Below, piece after piece: positions 7,922 to 15,869 of a stretch of DNA of 54,525 nt. Below the pieces are notes generated by a model, which saw only the letters and a list, made by a program, of their open reading frames with translations, was not told the DNA's origin and ran no database searches. The position numbers were made by a program, and so were the translations under genes. Position 1 is the stretch's first letter. Every line of letters starts with the position of its first letter. The DNA comes from WS-2 sp036507005 (GTDB taxonomy: Bacteria; Eisenbacteria; RBG-16-71-46), in NCBI GenBank assembly GCA_036507005.1, contig DASXQT010000045.1, positions 1 to 54,525 of the forward strand, read 5' to 3'.

Positions 7922-9994
7922 GTGCGGGTACAGGCTGCTTGGGTGTGCGCGTTGCTGGTGCTGGCCGCCGGGAGCTCGGCGGCCGCGGTCCAAGGCTCCA
8001 CGAGGTCGCGGGGCCACGGGTGGAACCGATGGAGCGACGCCGCGCAGGATCTCGCGGCGCGCGGAGTCCTCGCAGGCGCCGCGACGCGCGCAGGGCGCTC
8101 GACGCCGGCCATTCAGCCCTCCACGGGACGCATCCCGCGGCCGCTCGGGACCATCGCCTGGGCGGGCGGGGGGATCCCGGTGTGCGACGTGGCGTCGGGC
8201 CAGTTCACTCCGACGGTGACCTGGGACGGCGGGGGAGGCGTGATCGTCACCTGGGTCGACGACCGCAACCTCGGCTACGACATCTATGCCGCGCGGCTCG
8301 ACGGCAACGGCAGCCCGGTATGGGGCGTGGCCGGCGTGGCTCTGTGCACGTCGGACTCGATCATGCTGCAGCCGACCGCGATGCCCGACGGGGCGGGCGG
8401 CGCCTTCGTCCTGTTCGGGCAGTACGGGACCTCCGCGTACAGCGACGTGTTCGTCCAGCACGTCACTTCCCTCGGCGCCATCTCCTCGGGGTGGCCGACG
8501 AACGGGAGGAGCACGGTGCCGGACGGATGCCAGGGATTCGGCGCGATCCCGACCAACGACGGATTCCTCCTCATGGGCTGGATCGATCTCGAGGGCCAGC
8601 TCCGCGCACTGCGGCTGACCGGCGCCGGCGCGATCCCGTCCGGGTGGAGCGCCGCCGGCCTCCCGATCGGCCGCCCCAACAACCAGGGCGGCGTGCAAGT
8701 CTGCCCGGACGGCACGGGGGGCGGCTACCTGGCGTGGGTCCAAAGCGACTCGGTGATGCTCACGCGAGTCTCGCCGGGCGGGGGATTCGCGCCCGGCTGG
8801 TCGGCGGCGGGAACGGTGGTCTGCTCCATCACGCCGGTCTCCGACCGCATCTCCGTCGCGCTCCTGGCCGGAAACGACGTCATGGTCTTCTGGGTGGATT
8901 TCCGCAGCGGCACCGATCTCGACATCTACGCCATGCGGTACACCGCCGCCGGGGTCCCCGGGACGGGCTGGCCGGGGAACGGCGTGCAGGTGAACGTCGG
9001 GCCCGGCCAACAGGGCCAGCCCGCGGCCATCTCCGACGGCGCGGGCGGCGCGGTCGTCGTCTTTCGCACCGGGATCGACACCCTGGCCGCGCAGCGGGTG
9101 AACGCGGACGGCTCCATCCCTGCCGGCTGGCCCGAGGAAGGCAGGACCCTGACCTGGCGCTCCAACCCGTCCCCCTCGTTTCCGGTCGAGGACGGCAGCA
9201 ACGGCGCCCTGGTCGCCTTCAGCGCCAGCGCCGGCTTCGAGGACGACGTCTTCGGGCAGCGCGTCGGGTCGAACGGCGCGATCCCGATCGGCTGGCCCGC
9301 CAACGGGCAGGACGTGTGCGTCGTGAGCAGCTGGCAGGTCGATCCCCAGATCGTCTCCGACGGCAGCTCCGGAATGATCGCGGTGTGGACCGACCAGCGC
9401 GACGTCAACTACCAGCGGCTCTACGCCGCCCGCGTCCAGTCGGACGGCACGGTGGCGGCGAGCGCCGCGCTGGTCTCGGCCGCGGCCGAGCCGGGGCTCG
9501 TGCGGCTGCAGTGGTTCAGTCCCGACGGCGCGGCGTTCGAAGCCGCGCTCGAGCGCGCGGAAGGCGGCGGCGAGTTCGCTCCGATCGATCGCGTGCGGGC
9601 CGACGCGCTCGGTCACGTGCGCTACGAGGACCGCAACGTGGCGGCGGGCCGCACCTACAGCTACCGTCTGGCGGTGGCGGAAGAGGGCGGGATCCATTAC
9701 CTGGGCGCGGTGACGCTGCGGGTGCCCGACGGGCTGCGCTTCTCGCTCGCCGGGTTCCTCCCCAACCCGGCCGTGGGCCCCCCGCGGCTCGCCTACACGC
9801 TGGCGTCGTCGGAGCGCGCCCGGATCGACGTGCTCGATCCCGCGGGGCGCCGCGTGATGGCCCGCGAGCTGGACTCCGCTCCCGGGGAGCACGTGGTGAC
9901 GCTGGATGGCGCGTCACTCGGCCCCGGTGTCTACCTGCTGCGCCTGACGCAGGGATCGCGCTCGGTAGTGGCGCGGGCGGCTCTGGTTCGCTGA
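7922..9994 (+). CDS. Large secreted protein with propeller-like repeats and FlgD/Por-type C-terminal tail
   Basis: 690 aa. The GTG start at 7922 has a strong AGGAGGTGA site just upstream and opens a signal peptide (about residues 1-22). The body repeats blocks of about 60 residues in which a D-G-x-G-G-x-x-V/F-x-x-W/F strand is followed by a second strand naming a variable (for example SDGAGGAVVVFRT and GWPxxG turns). These read like seven or so beta-propeller blades. A fibronectin-like segment (about residues 520-605) precedes a tail of about 80 residues: FLPNPAVG ... IDVLDPAGRRV ... GPGVYLLRL ... ending in a basic residue. Such tails are export or surface-attachment domains in FCB-type bacteria. 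The substrate or role is unknown. No clear operon partner is seen. Confidence 0.85.
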   Translation: MRVQAAWVCALLVLAAGSSAAAVQGSTRSRGHGWNRWSDAAQDLAARGVLAGAATRAGRSTPAIQPSTGRIPRPLGTIAWAGGGIPVCDVASGQFTPTVTWDGGGGVIVTWVDDRNLGYDIYAARLDGNGSPVWGVAGVALCTSDSIMLQPTAMPDGAGGAFVLFGQYGTSAYSDVFVQHVTSLGAISSGWPTNGRSTVPDGCQGFGAIPTNDGFLLMGWIDLEGQLRALRLTGAGAIPSGWSAAGLPIGRPNNQGGVQVCPDGTGGGYLAWVQSDSVMLTRVSPGGGFAPGWSAAGTVVCSITPVSDRISVALLAGNDVMVFWVDFRSGTDLDIYAMRYTAAGVPGTGWPGNGVQVNVGPGQQGQPAAISDGAGGAVVVFRTGIDTLAAQRVNADGSIPAGWPEEGRTLTWRSNPSPSFPVEDGSNGALVAFSASAGFEDDVFGQRVGSNGAIPIGWPANGQDVCVVSSWQVDPQIVSDGSSGMIAVWTDQRDVNYQRLYAARVQSDGTVAASAALVSAAAEPGLVRLQWFSPDGAAFEAALERAEGGGEFAPIDRVRADALGHVRYEDRNVAAGRTYSYRLAVAEEGGIHYLGAVTLRVPDGLRFSLAGFLPNPAVGPPRLAYTLASSERARIDVLDPAGRRVMARELDSAPGEHVVTLDGASLGPGVYLLRLTQGSRSVVARAALVR

Positions 9995-10089
9995 TCCTTC
10001 CGCGGCGAATGCGCCGGGCGCGCGGGGCTCACGCCTCGCGCGCCCGGCCGGCATTTGGCCCCTTGCGCGGCACGGGGCTGGGTCGCGGG

Positions 10090-10308
10090 TTATGTGGCGC
10101 CGCGTTCCCCGCCCGCTGCGCCCTCGGGCGGATGCGACCGGACCGGCAGCCCGCGCCCCCGTCGCCTTTCCGCGAAGAACGCGGCCACCTCTCCCAGGTG
10201 CTCGATGATCGCGAGCTTCTCGCGGAATGCGAGCGCCTGGAACTCGCGGTGCTGCCTGAGGCGATGCCCTTCCCAGCTCGCGAAGCGCCAGTCTCCACCG
10301 TCAGTCAT
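10090..10308 (-). CDS. Small partner protein of the nucleotidyltransferase remnant
   Basis: 72 aa from the ATG at 10308, with pattern MTDGGDWRFASWEGHRLRQ then a helical FREKLAIIEHLGEVAAFFAERR. It starts 8 bp inside the end of the nucleotidyltransferase remnant (ATG 10306-10308, upstream stop 10301-10303), so the two were translationally coupled. I recall small helical proteins of this style next to AbiEii-like nucleotidyltransferases in high-GC genomes, but I cannot name the family or its function. An antitoxin or regulator role is inferred only from the pairing. The frame here is intact although its partner is broken. An upstream in-frame start at 10353 is less likely. Confidence 0.6.
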   Translation of the reverse strand: MTDGGDWRFASWEGHRLRQHREFQALAFREKLAIIEHLGEVAAFFAERRRGRGLPVRSHPPEGAAGGERGAT

Positions 10309-10595
10309 TCGAATCCTCACCGTGCAGCAGGCGCAGCTCGGCGATGTCCGCAAGATCCTGGGGCCGCCCGGCCTCCCGCTTGAGGCGCAGCAGGCTCTCC
10401 AGGCGCAGGATGCGAACGGGCGCCCCGGGGGCGATCTCCTCCGTCATCGCGAGCCGGTACTCCTCGGAGAAATCGAATGGCTCCGTCACGAACACCATAG
10501 CCGTGCGCGACCACCGCGAGGCCGCCGACCACGATGAATGGGACGCCTGCTCCGTCGAGCGCCCGAACGATCGCCTCGACGCTCGCGAGCTTCAT
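10301..10595 (-). pseudogene. AbiEii/AbiGii-like nucleotidyltransferase with internal deletion and frameshift
   Basis: The N-terminal part (ATG at 10595) reads ...RALDGAGVPFIVVGGLAVVAHGYG, the glycine-rich start of a nucleotidyltransferase fold. After about position 10495 the matching sequence continues only in another frame: VFVTEPFDFSEEYRLAMTEE ... LLRLKREAGRPQDLADIAEL, the family C-terminal block, ending at 10301. Intact relatives have roughly 60-80 residues between these parts, including the catalytic D-x-D. That block is missing and the two ends are out of frame, so an out-of-frame deletion is the simplest reading. The product should be inactive. Such proteins act as type IV toxins or as nucleotide-transferring regulators. 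Confidence 0.75.
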
Positions 10596-10655
10596 GCCCC
10601 CTCCGGATTCAGGTGCCGGTGCTGGCGCGCAGCTTATCAGACCGGGTCAGTGGGG

Positions 10656-11729
10656 CTAAGGCCGCCCCCTCCGCGCGCCGCGGGGCGCGAACCCGCCTGC
10701 GAGCGCCTCGCTCGCGATGTCGCGCGCGTAGGGATCGGGCGAGGCGGCCGCGGCCTCGCGCAGCGCGCGCACTCCCCGCTCGCCGAGTGCGAGCAGCGCG
10801 TAGGCGGCGTGGCGCCGCACCCACCACGCGCGATCGGTGAGGCTCGCGGAGAGCGGCTCGACCGCGTCCCCGGCGCCGAGCAACCCCAGGGTGCGCGCCG
10901 CCTGCGAGCGCACCGCCCACTCCGGGTCCGCGAGCTTCGCAATCAGCGCCGGGGCGCCGCCCGCCGCGCGCAGCCGTCCCAGGGCGCGGACCGCGGCGAC
11001 GCGCACCTCCACCTCGGCCGCACCGAGGCGCCGCTCGATCGCGGCCGCGGACGCGCCGGCGCCGCCGAGCCCCAGAGTTTCGATCATCGCGCGCTCGAGG
11101 CGCGGGTCCGCGGTGTGGCGCTCGAGCGCTGCGGCGATCGGGCCGAGAGCGGGCCGCCCGAAGCCGCGGAGCAGCGCGAGCAGGGCGCGCGGGGTGCGGC
11201 GCGCGAGGGCGCCGGGATGGTCGAGCACCCAGGCGAGCGCGGCGCGGTCGCGCATGCGCGCGAGCGCGAAGGCTGCGGCGAGCGTGACCGGCTCCGGCCC
11301 GCGGATCATGGCGCGGCGCAGCGCCCGGCGCACGCCGGGCGAGGCGAGGAGCCCGAGCCGCCGGGCGGCGAGCTCGCGCCGCCACGGCGAATCGTCGCGC
11401 AGGGCGCGGCGCTCGGCGAGCACGTGGGGGTTGCGCTCGAGCAGCTCGCCGAGGGCGCGGCGGCGCGCGGGGCCCGCGACCGCGGGGAGGGTTTCGAGCG
11501 CACCCCAGAACACCCGCCCGTCGGCCTCGCGTGCGGCCCGGCGCAGCGCGGGCCCGCCACGACCGCGCGGCACGAACCGGCGCAGCCTGACGGCGAGCCT
11601 CCGCGCCCGCTCGGCGAGGAGCCGGCGCTCGGCCCGGCGCACGAGCCGGACGACGAGGTGGGCGAGCGCGATCGAGCCCGCCACGGCCGCAGCCGCCAGG
11701 ATCGCGGGCGCGGCCGGTGGGAGTGCCAT
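10656..11729 (-). CDS. Membrane-anchored HEAT-repeat protein
   Basis: 357 aa. Residues 7-30 form one membrane helix, followed by a very basic Arg-rich stretch and then a helical-repeat domain. HEAT/PBS-like repeats are clear from about residue 205 onward: VEVRVAAVRALGRL, PEWAVRSQAARTLGLLG and RAWWVRRHAAYALLALG, each about 31 residues apart with D/P-x-x-x-V-R-x-x-A-A-x-A-L. It probably serves as a cytoplasmic protein-protein scaffold at the membrane. Similar anchored HEAT proteins are often found beside glycosyltransferases, which are absent here. The C-terminus ends in a short basic tail. Confidence 0.8.
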   Translation of the reverse strand: MALPPAAPAILAAAAVAGSIALAHLVVRLVRRAERRLLAERARRLAVRLRRFVPRGRGGPALRRAAREADGRVFWGALETLPAVAGPARRRALGELLERNPHVLAERRALRDDSPWRRELAARRLGLLASPGVRRALRRAMIRGPEPVTLAAAFALARMRDRAALAWVLDHPGALARRTPRALLALLRGFGRPALGPIAAALERHTADPRLERAMIETLGLGGAGASAAAIERRLGAAEVEVRVAAVRALGRLRAAGGAPALIAKLADPEWAVRSQAARTLGLLGAGDAVEPLSASLTDRAWWVRRHAAYALLALGERGVRALREAAAASPDPYARDIASEALAGGFAPRGARRGRP

Positions 11730-11771
11730 ACGGTCGGTTTCGGCGCCGCGCGGGGCGGGCTTGAGAGGGCG

Positions 11772-11845
11772 GTGCCCTCCAGCCGGGCACGGGCGGCGGC
11801 GAGCGGCGGTGCCCCCCAGCCGGGCACGGGCAGCGGCGAGCGGCG
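11772..11845. repeat. Two tandem 37-bp repeats
   Basis: Copies at 11772-11808 and 11809-11845 differ at about two positions. They share the core CAGCCGGGCACGGGC followed by GCGGCGAGCGGCG. They lie in the gap between tatD and the HEAT-repeat gene and encode nothing recognisable. Confidence 0.8.
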
Positions 11846-11911
11846 GGGGCAGGCGGCGGGGCCGTCGCGCCGCGCCCGCTCGGCTCCGCCATCCCTGGCT
11901 ACGCCTCGCTC

Positions 11912-11953
11912 CTGACGGCGCGCTTCGCCTCCCTGGCTCCCGCGCGCCGTCAG
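11912..11953. terminator. Strong hairpin between tatD and the HEAT-repeat gene
   Basis: Perfect 11-bp arms CTGACGGCGCG (11912-11922) and CGCGCCGTCAG (11943-11953) enclose a 20-base loop. It stands 70 bp past the tatD stop on the minus strand, where a terminator would be expected. It lacks a convincing U-run, so termination is an inference. Confidence 0.45.
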
Positions 11954-12022
11954 AGCGCGGCGAAACGGCCCCGCCGCTCGCCGCCGCCCGCCCCCGCCGC
12001 TCGCCGCTGCGATGCCTCGGCG

Positions 12023-12817
12023 CTACGCGGTCCCGCTTGCGGGCAGCGCCCTGTCCGCGAGCGGGAAGCGGAACAGGTCGCGCGCGTTCGCGGTGGTGAC
12101 GCGCACCGTCTCCTCGGCGCTCCAGCCCCGCAGCGCCGAAAGCCGCGCGACCACGCGGGTGAGGAGCGCGGGCTCGTTGCGGCGGAGCGAGCGCGGCTCG
12201 GGCTCGAGGTAGGGCGAGTCGGTCTCGAGCACCAGCATGCCGGCCGGGGCCGCGCGCACCGCCTCCTCGAGCGCCGCGTGCCCGTAGGTGACGCAGCCGC
12301 CGATCCCGAGCTTGAAGCCCAGGGCGCGCGCCCGCTCGGCCGCCGGCGGGCCGTCGTCGAAGCAGTGGAGCACGCCGCCCGCCGCGGGCCGCATCGCCTC
12401 GAGGATCGCGAGCGTTTCCTCGAGCGCCGAGCGCTGGTGGATCACGACCGGCAGGCCCATCTCGTCCGCGAGCCTCACCTGGGCGCGGAACCAGCGCTCC
12501 TGCGCCTCACGCGGCGCGTAGTCGCGGTAGAAGTCGAGCCCGGTCTCGCCGATCGCCACCACCCGCGCGTGGCGCGCGTGGTCGCGCAGCTCGTCGAGGT
12601 AGCCCGCGGGGACGCGGCCCGACTCGCTGGGGTGCACCCCCACGCACAGGAACAAGTTGGCGTGGGCCCTGGCGATCGCGTGGGCGCGCGGGACGATGGC
12701 CGGGGCGTAGGCGATCTCGACGAAGGCGCGCACCCCGGCCGCGTGCGCGCGCTCGATCGCGGGCTCGCGGTCCTTGTCGAAGCGCTTGTCGGCGAGGTGG
12801 CAGTGGGTGTCGATCAC
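12023..12817 (-). CDS. tatD: TatD-family metal-dependent hydrolase / DNase
   Basis: 264 aa, the normal length of the family. The protein is a TIM-barrel hydrolase with DTHCHL at residues 3-8 (two metal-binding His), the GETGLDFYRDYAP block that supplies a bridging Glu, a conserved His in VIHQRSA and in LHCFDD, and Asp in LVLETDSPYLEPEP. TatD enzymes are Mg-dependent 3'-5' exonucleases acting on DNA and possibly D-tyrosyl-tRNA. The start is GTG at 12817. It follows metG closely on the same strand (73 bp), as in many genomes. Confidence 0.96.
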   Translation of the reverse strand: MIDTHCHLADKRFDKDREPAIERAHAAGVRAFVEIAYAPAIVPRAHAIARAHANLFLCVGVHPSESGRVPAGYLDELRDHARHARVVAIGETGLDFYRDYAPREAQERWFRAQVRLADEMGLPVVIHQRSALEETLAILEAMRPAAGGVLHCFDDGPPAAERARALGFKLGIGGCVTYGHAALEEAVRAAPAGMLVLETDSPYLEPEPRSLRRNEPALLTRVVARLSALRGWSAEETVRVTTANARDLFRFPLADRALPASGTA

Positions 12818-12890
12818 GCCGGGGTCCGGCCCTGCCGCGCGCAGCCGGCGCGCCGGGCGGCGGCGCGGCGTCGAGCCGCCCGCGCGGCGG

Positions 12891-14618
12891 TCACGCCTGG
12901 GCGTCGCTCGCGAGCTCGATGCGGGGGAAGAGGCTCCTCACCGCCGCGAGCCGCTTCTCTGCGCCGGCGCCGGGGCCGAAGGCGGCGGCGGCCGCGGCGC
13001 CGCGGGTCTCGCCCGGCTTGCCGGGAAGCTCGAGCATGCTCCACAACTCCTCGGACTTCGCGGGGATCACGGGCCACGCCCAGATCGCCACGAGCCGCAG
13101 GGTCTCGAGCAGCGCGCGCATCGTGGTCGCGAGCTCCACGCGGCGCGCCGGGTCCTTCGCCACCGCCCACGGCTTGACGCGCTCGATGAACTCGTTGGCG
13201 CGCACCACCGGCACCCAGGCGGCGTCGAGCGCGTCGTGCAGCCTCATCTCCTCGAAGCCCTTCGCGACCTCGGCGGAGGCCCCGGTCGCGGCAGCGACCA
13301 GGGCGTCGAGCGCCTCGCGGGCCGGCGGGTCCTGGAGCGAGGCCGGATCCCACTCCGCCGGCGGAAGCCCCTCGAAGTACTTGTGGATCATGGTGAGCGT
13401 GCGGCTCGTGAGGTTGCCGAGGTCGTTCGCGAGGTGGGTGTTGCACAGCTCCACGAACAGCTCGAGCGCGAACTCGCCGTCGCGCCCGGTCGGGAACGAG
13501 CGCAGCAGGTAGTAGCGCAGCGCGTCTGCGCCGTGTTCGCGCGCCAGCGCCACCGGGTCGACGACGTTGCCGAGCGACTTCGAGAGCTTCTCGCCGCGCG
13601 AGTAGATGAAGCCGTGCACGTACACCTGGCGCGGCAGCGGCACGCCCGCCGCGAGCAGGAGCGCCGGCCACAGCACGCAGTGGAAGCGGCTGATGTCCTT
13701 GCCGATCAGGTGGAACGCGTTGGTGTAGAGCGGCTGCGAGGTCCCGGCCCACGCCGCGCCCGGCCGCCCCTGCCCGTCCAGCTCCTGGAACTCGTCCTGG
13801 CGCGCCGCGCCCGGTCCGCCCACCTCGCCCTCGCGCGCCAGCCACCACAGCGAGTAGCGCCGCTCCGGCCAGCCGATCGCCGAGAGATAGTTGAGCAGCG
13901 CGTCCGCCCACACGTAGACCGTGTGCCCCTCGCCGCCCTCGATCTCCTCGGGGAGCGGCACGCCCCACGGCACGTGGGGGCGGGTGATGCTCACGTCGTG
14001 AAGCCCCTCGCGGATGACGTTCACCACCTCGTTGCGCCGGTAGTCGGGCTGGATGAACTCGGGGTGCATCGCGATGTGCTTGAGCAGGGCGTCGTCGTAC
14101 TCGGAGAGGCGGAAGAAGAAGTTGGTCTCGCGCACCTTCTTCGGGACGGTGTGGTGGATCGGGCACCGGCCCCGCGCGTCGAGGTCCTTGTCCTGCTTGA
14201 ACTCCTCGCAGCCCTCGCAGTACTTGCCCTCGTAGTCCTCCTGGAACAGCGCCGGCTCCCCGCTCTTGGGCGTGCGCGCCGCGTAGAGCCGGCTGAACAG
14301 CTCCTGCACCGCGCGCTGGTGCCGCGGGTCGGTGGTGCGGATGAACTGGTCGTGCGAGATGCCGAGCAGGCTCCACGCTTCGCGGAAGTGGGCCGCCATG
14401 CGGTCCACGAACGCCCGCGGCTCGATCCCGGCCTCGGCCGAGGCGCGGGCGATCTTCTGGCCGTGCTCGTCGGTGCCGGTCAGGAAGTAGGCGGCGTCGC
14501 CGCGCTGGCGGTGGTGGCGGGCCAGGGCGTCGGCGAGCACCTTCTCGTAGGCGTGGCCCAGGTGCGGGCGGCCGTTCACGTAGTCGATGGCGGTGGTGAT
14601 GTAGAAGCGTCTGGGCAC
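12891..14618 (-). CDS. metG: Methionyl-tRNA synthetase
   Basis: 575 aa class I synthetase that charges tRNA-Met with methionine. HLGH (HIGH) is at 19-22 and KLSKS (KMSKS) at 344-348. A single zinc knuckle is formed by C134, C137, C152 and H155. The anticodon-binding alpha-helical domain occupies about residues 395-540. There is no C-terminal EMAP/OB tRNA-binding domain, so this is the short form. Residues about 262-297, between the W-W-L block and PLYTNAFHLIGKDI, form a Gly/Ala-rich insertion of roughly 30 residues that is unusual for MetG and would extend a loop near the active site. It lies upstream of tatD and downstream of ricT on the same strand. Confidence 0.96.
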   Translation of the reverse strand: MPRRFYITTAIDYVNGRPHLGHAYEKVLADALARHHRQRGDAAYFLTGTDEHGQKIARASAEAGIEPRAFVDRMAAHFREAWSLLGISHDQFIRTTDPRHQRAVQELFSRLYAARTPKSGEPALFQEDYEGKYCEGCEEFKQDKDLDARGRCPIHHTVPKKVRETNFFFRLSEYDDALLKHIAMHPEFIQPDYRRNEVVNVIREGLHDVSITRPHVPWGVPLPEEIEGGEGHTVYVWADALLNYLSAIGWPERRYSLWWLAREGEVGGPGAARQDEFQELDGQGRPGAAWAGTSQPLYTNAFHLIGKDISRFHCVLWPALLLAAGVPLPRQVYVHGFIYSRGEKLSKSLGNVVDPVALAREHGADALRYYLLRSFPTGRDGEFALELFVELCNTHLANDLGNLTSRTLTMIHKYFEGLPPAEWDPASLQDPPAREALDALVAAATGASAEVAKGFEEMRLHDALDAAWVPVVRANEFIERVKPWAVAKDPARRVELATTMRALLETLRLVAIWAWPVIPAKSEELWSMLELPGKPGETRGAAAAAAFGPGAGAEKRLAAVRSLFPRIELASDAQA

Positions 14619-14693
14619 GAGGTCTCCGGGTCTCGAAACGGGGAGGGGATTATAGCGGAAGCGCCAGGCGCGGGGCGGCCGTCGCCCGGCGGT

Positions 14694-15614
14694 CTAGTGC
14701 ATGGCGTCGGGCGGCAGGTCGTCCGGCGGCAGGTCGTCGCCGGAGCCCGAGGCCTCGCCGTTCCCGTCCTGCCGGGGCTTCTTCCCGCAGTTGCAGTCGC
14801 CGCACTTGTGGTAGGGGCCGGGGGGCAGGTCGGCGAGCGCCACGCGGTGCTCGCCCCCCTCGTCGTCCCGGATCCACACCGCCTCCTGGTAGACCTCGGT
14901 GCGGGTCACCGTCATCGGCCCCTGCCCGGTGCGCAGGACCGCGCCCACCTTGGGCAGGCGCTCCGCGCTGTCGCGGTACTGGGACAGCTCGTAGGCGAGG
15001 CAGCACATCAGCCGCCCGCACGCGCCCGAGATCTTGCCGGGGTTCAACGCGAGCTGCTGCTCGCGCGCCATCTTGAGCGTGACTGGGTGGAAGTCCTTGA
15101 GCCAGGTCGAGCAGCAGAACGCCCGCCCGCACGGGCCGCAGCCGTCGAGGCGCCGGGCCTGGTCGCGGACCCCGATCTGGCGCAGCTCGATGCGGGCCTG
15201 CAGGCGCGCCGCCAGGTCCTTCACCAGCTCGCGGAAGTCGACGCGGTGCTCGGCGGAGAAGTAGAACGTGATGCGGTGCCCGTTGAAGGAGACCTCGATG
15301 TCCGCGAGATCCATGGGCAGCTCGCGGAACTCGATGCGCTCGCGGCAGTAGGCGAACGCCTCCTGTTCGCGGATCCGGTTGTGGTCGTCCTGGTCGAGAT
15401 CCTCCTCCTCGGCCTTGCGGATGATCTCGCGCGTCACGTTGCCGGGCCGCTTGAGCTCGATCAGGGTCGGGTCCTTGAGGAACACCGAGCCGATCGCCTC
15501 GCCGTGCTCGGCCTGCACGATCACCCGGTCGCGGAGGCGCAGCCAAAGGTTGCGCGGGTTGAGGAAGAACTCCTTGCGCGTGCCGCGCAGGGAGACCTGC
15601 ACGATCTCGCTCAT
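14694..15614 (-). CDS. ricT: PSP1-domain protein of the RicT/YaaT family
   Basis: 306 aa from ATG 15614; an earlier in-frame start at 15650 lacks the conserved beginning. The PSP1 C-terminal domain spans about residues 70-220. It carries the cysteine set C159, C162, C167, C168, C199, C204 and C205 in GCGPCGRAFCC and ACGRLMCC, which in Bacillus RicT helps bind iron-sulfur clusters within the RicAFT complex that acts with RNase Y. A second cluster, KCGDCNCGKK, lies near residue 273 before an acidic low-complexity tail. RicA and RicF homologues are not in the window. The gene keeps its usual place between holB and metG, though holB is now 11 kb away. Confidence 0.93.
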   Translation of the reverse strand: MSEIVQVSLRGTRKEFFLNPRNLWLRLRDRVIVQAEHGEAIGSVFLKDPTLIELKRPGNVTREIIRKAEEEDLDQDDHNRIREQEAFAYCRERIEFRELPMDLADIEVSFNGHRITFYFSAEHRVDFRELVKDLAARLQARIELRQIGVRDQARRLDGCGPCGRAFCCSTWLKDFHPVTLKMAREQQLALNPGKISGACGRLMCCLAYELSQYRDSAERLPKVGAVLRTGQGPMTVTRTEVYQEAVWIRDDEGGEHRVALADLPPGPYHKCGDCNCGKKPRQDGNGEASGSGDDLPPDDLPPDAMH

Positions 15615-15699
15615 CCCAGCCTCTATGGGGCGGGGGCCGCCCCGTATCAACCGGCCTGGGAGCCGGCTCGTATGGTCGTGGTGTCCGGGACCGGCTGCT

Positions 15700-15715
15700 C
15701 CCGCTCGCGAGCGGG
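15700..15715. repeat. 16-bp perfect palindrome
   Basis: CCCGCTCGCGAGCGGG reads the same on both strands. It is located in the gap upstream of ricT and downstream of the S9 peptidase gene. It could be an operator for the ricT-metG-tatD unit, but no partner evidence is available. Confidence 0.5.
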
Positions 15716-15825
15716 CCTATGCCGGATCCGGCTATGAACAGCCCTCCGTCAGCCCTTGGAGGGGCGTCGATTGCCGCTCATCATAGCGCAGCCATCGGCA
15801 GCTTGCACGCCGCGCAGGAGCGCGA

Positions 15826-15857
15826 AAGCGGGCGCCGCGGATGGGCGGCGCCCGCTT
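15826..15857 (-). terminator. Likely intrinsic terminator of the S9 peptidase gene
   Basis: Perfect 13-bp arms (15826-15838 and 15845-15857) with a 6-base loop form a very GC-rich stem 12 bp past the stop at 15870 on the minus strand. Only a short T-run (CTTTC) follows, so it may need help or act as an RNA stabiliser. Confidence 0.65.
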
Positions 15858-15869
15858 CCTTGCGTCCGC

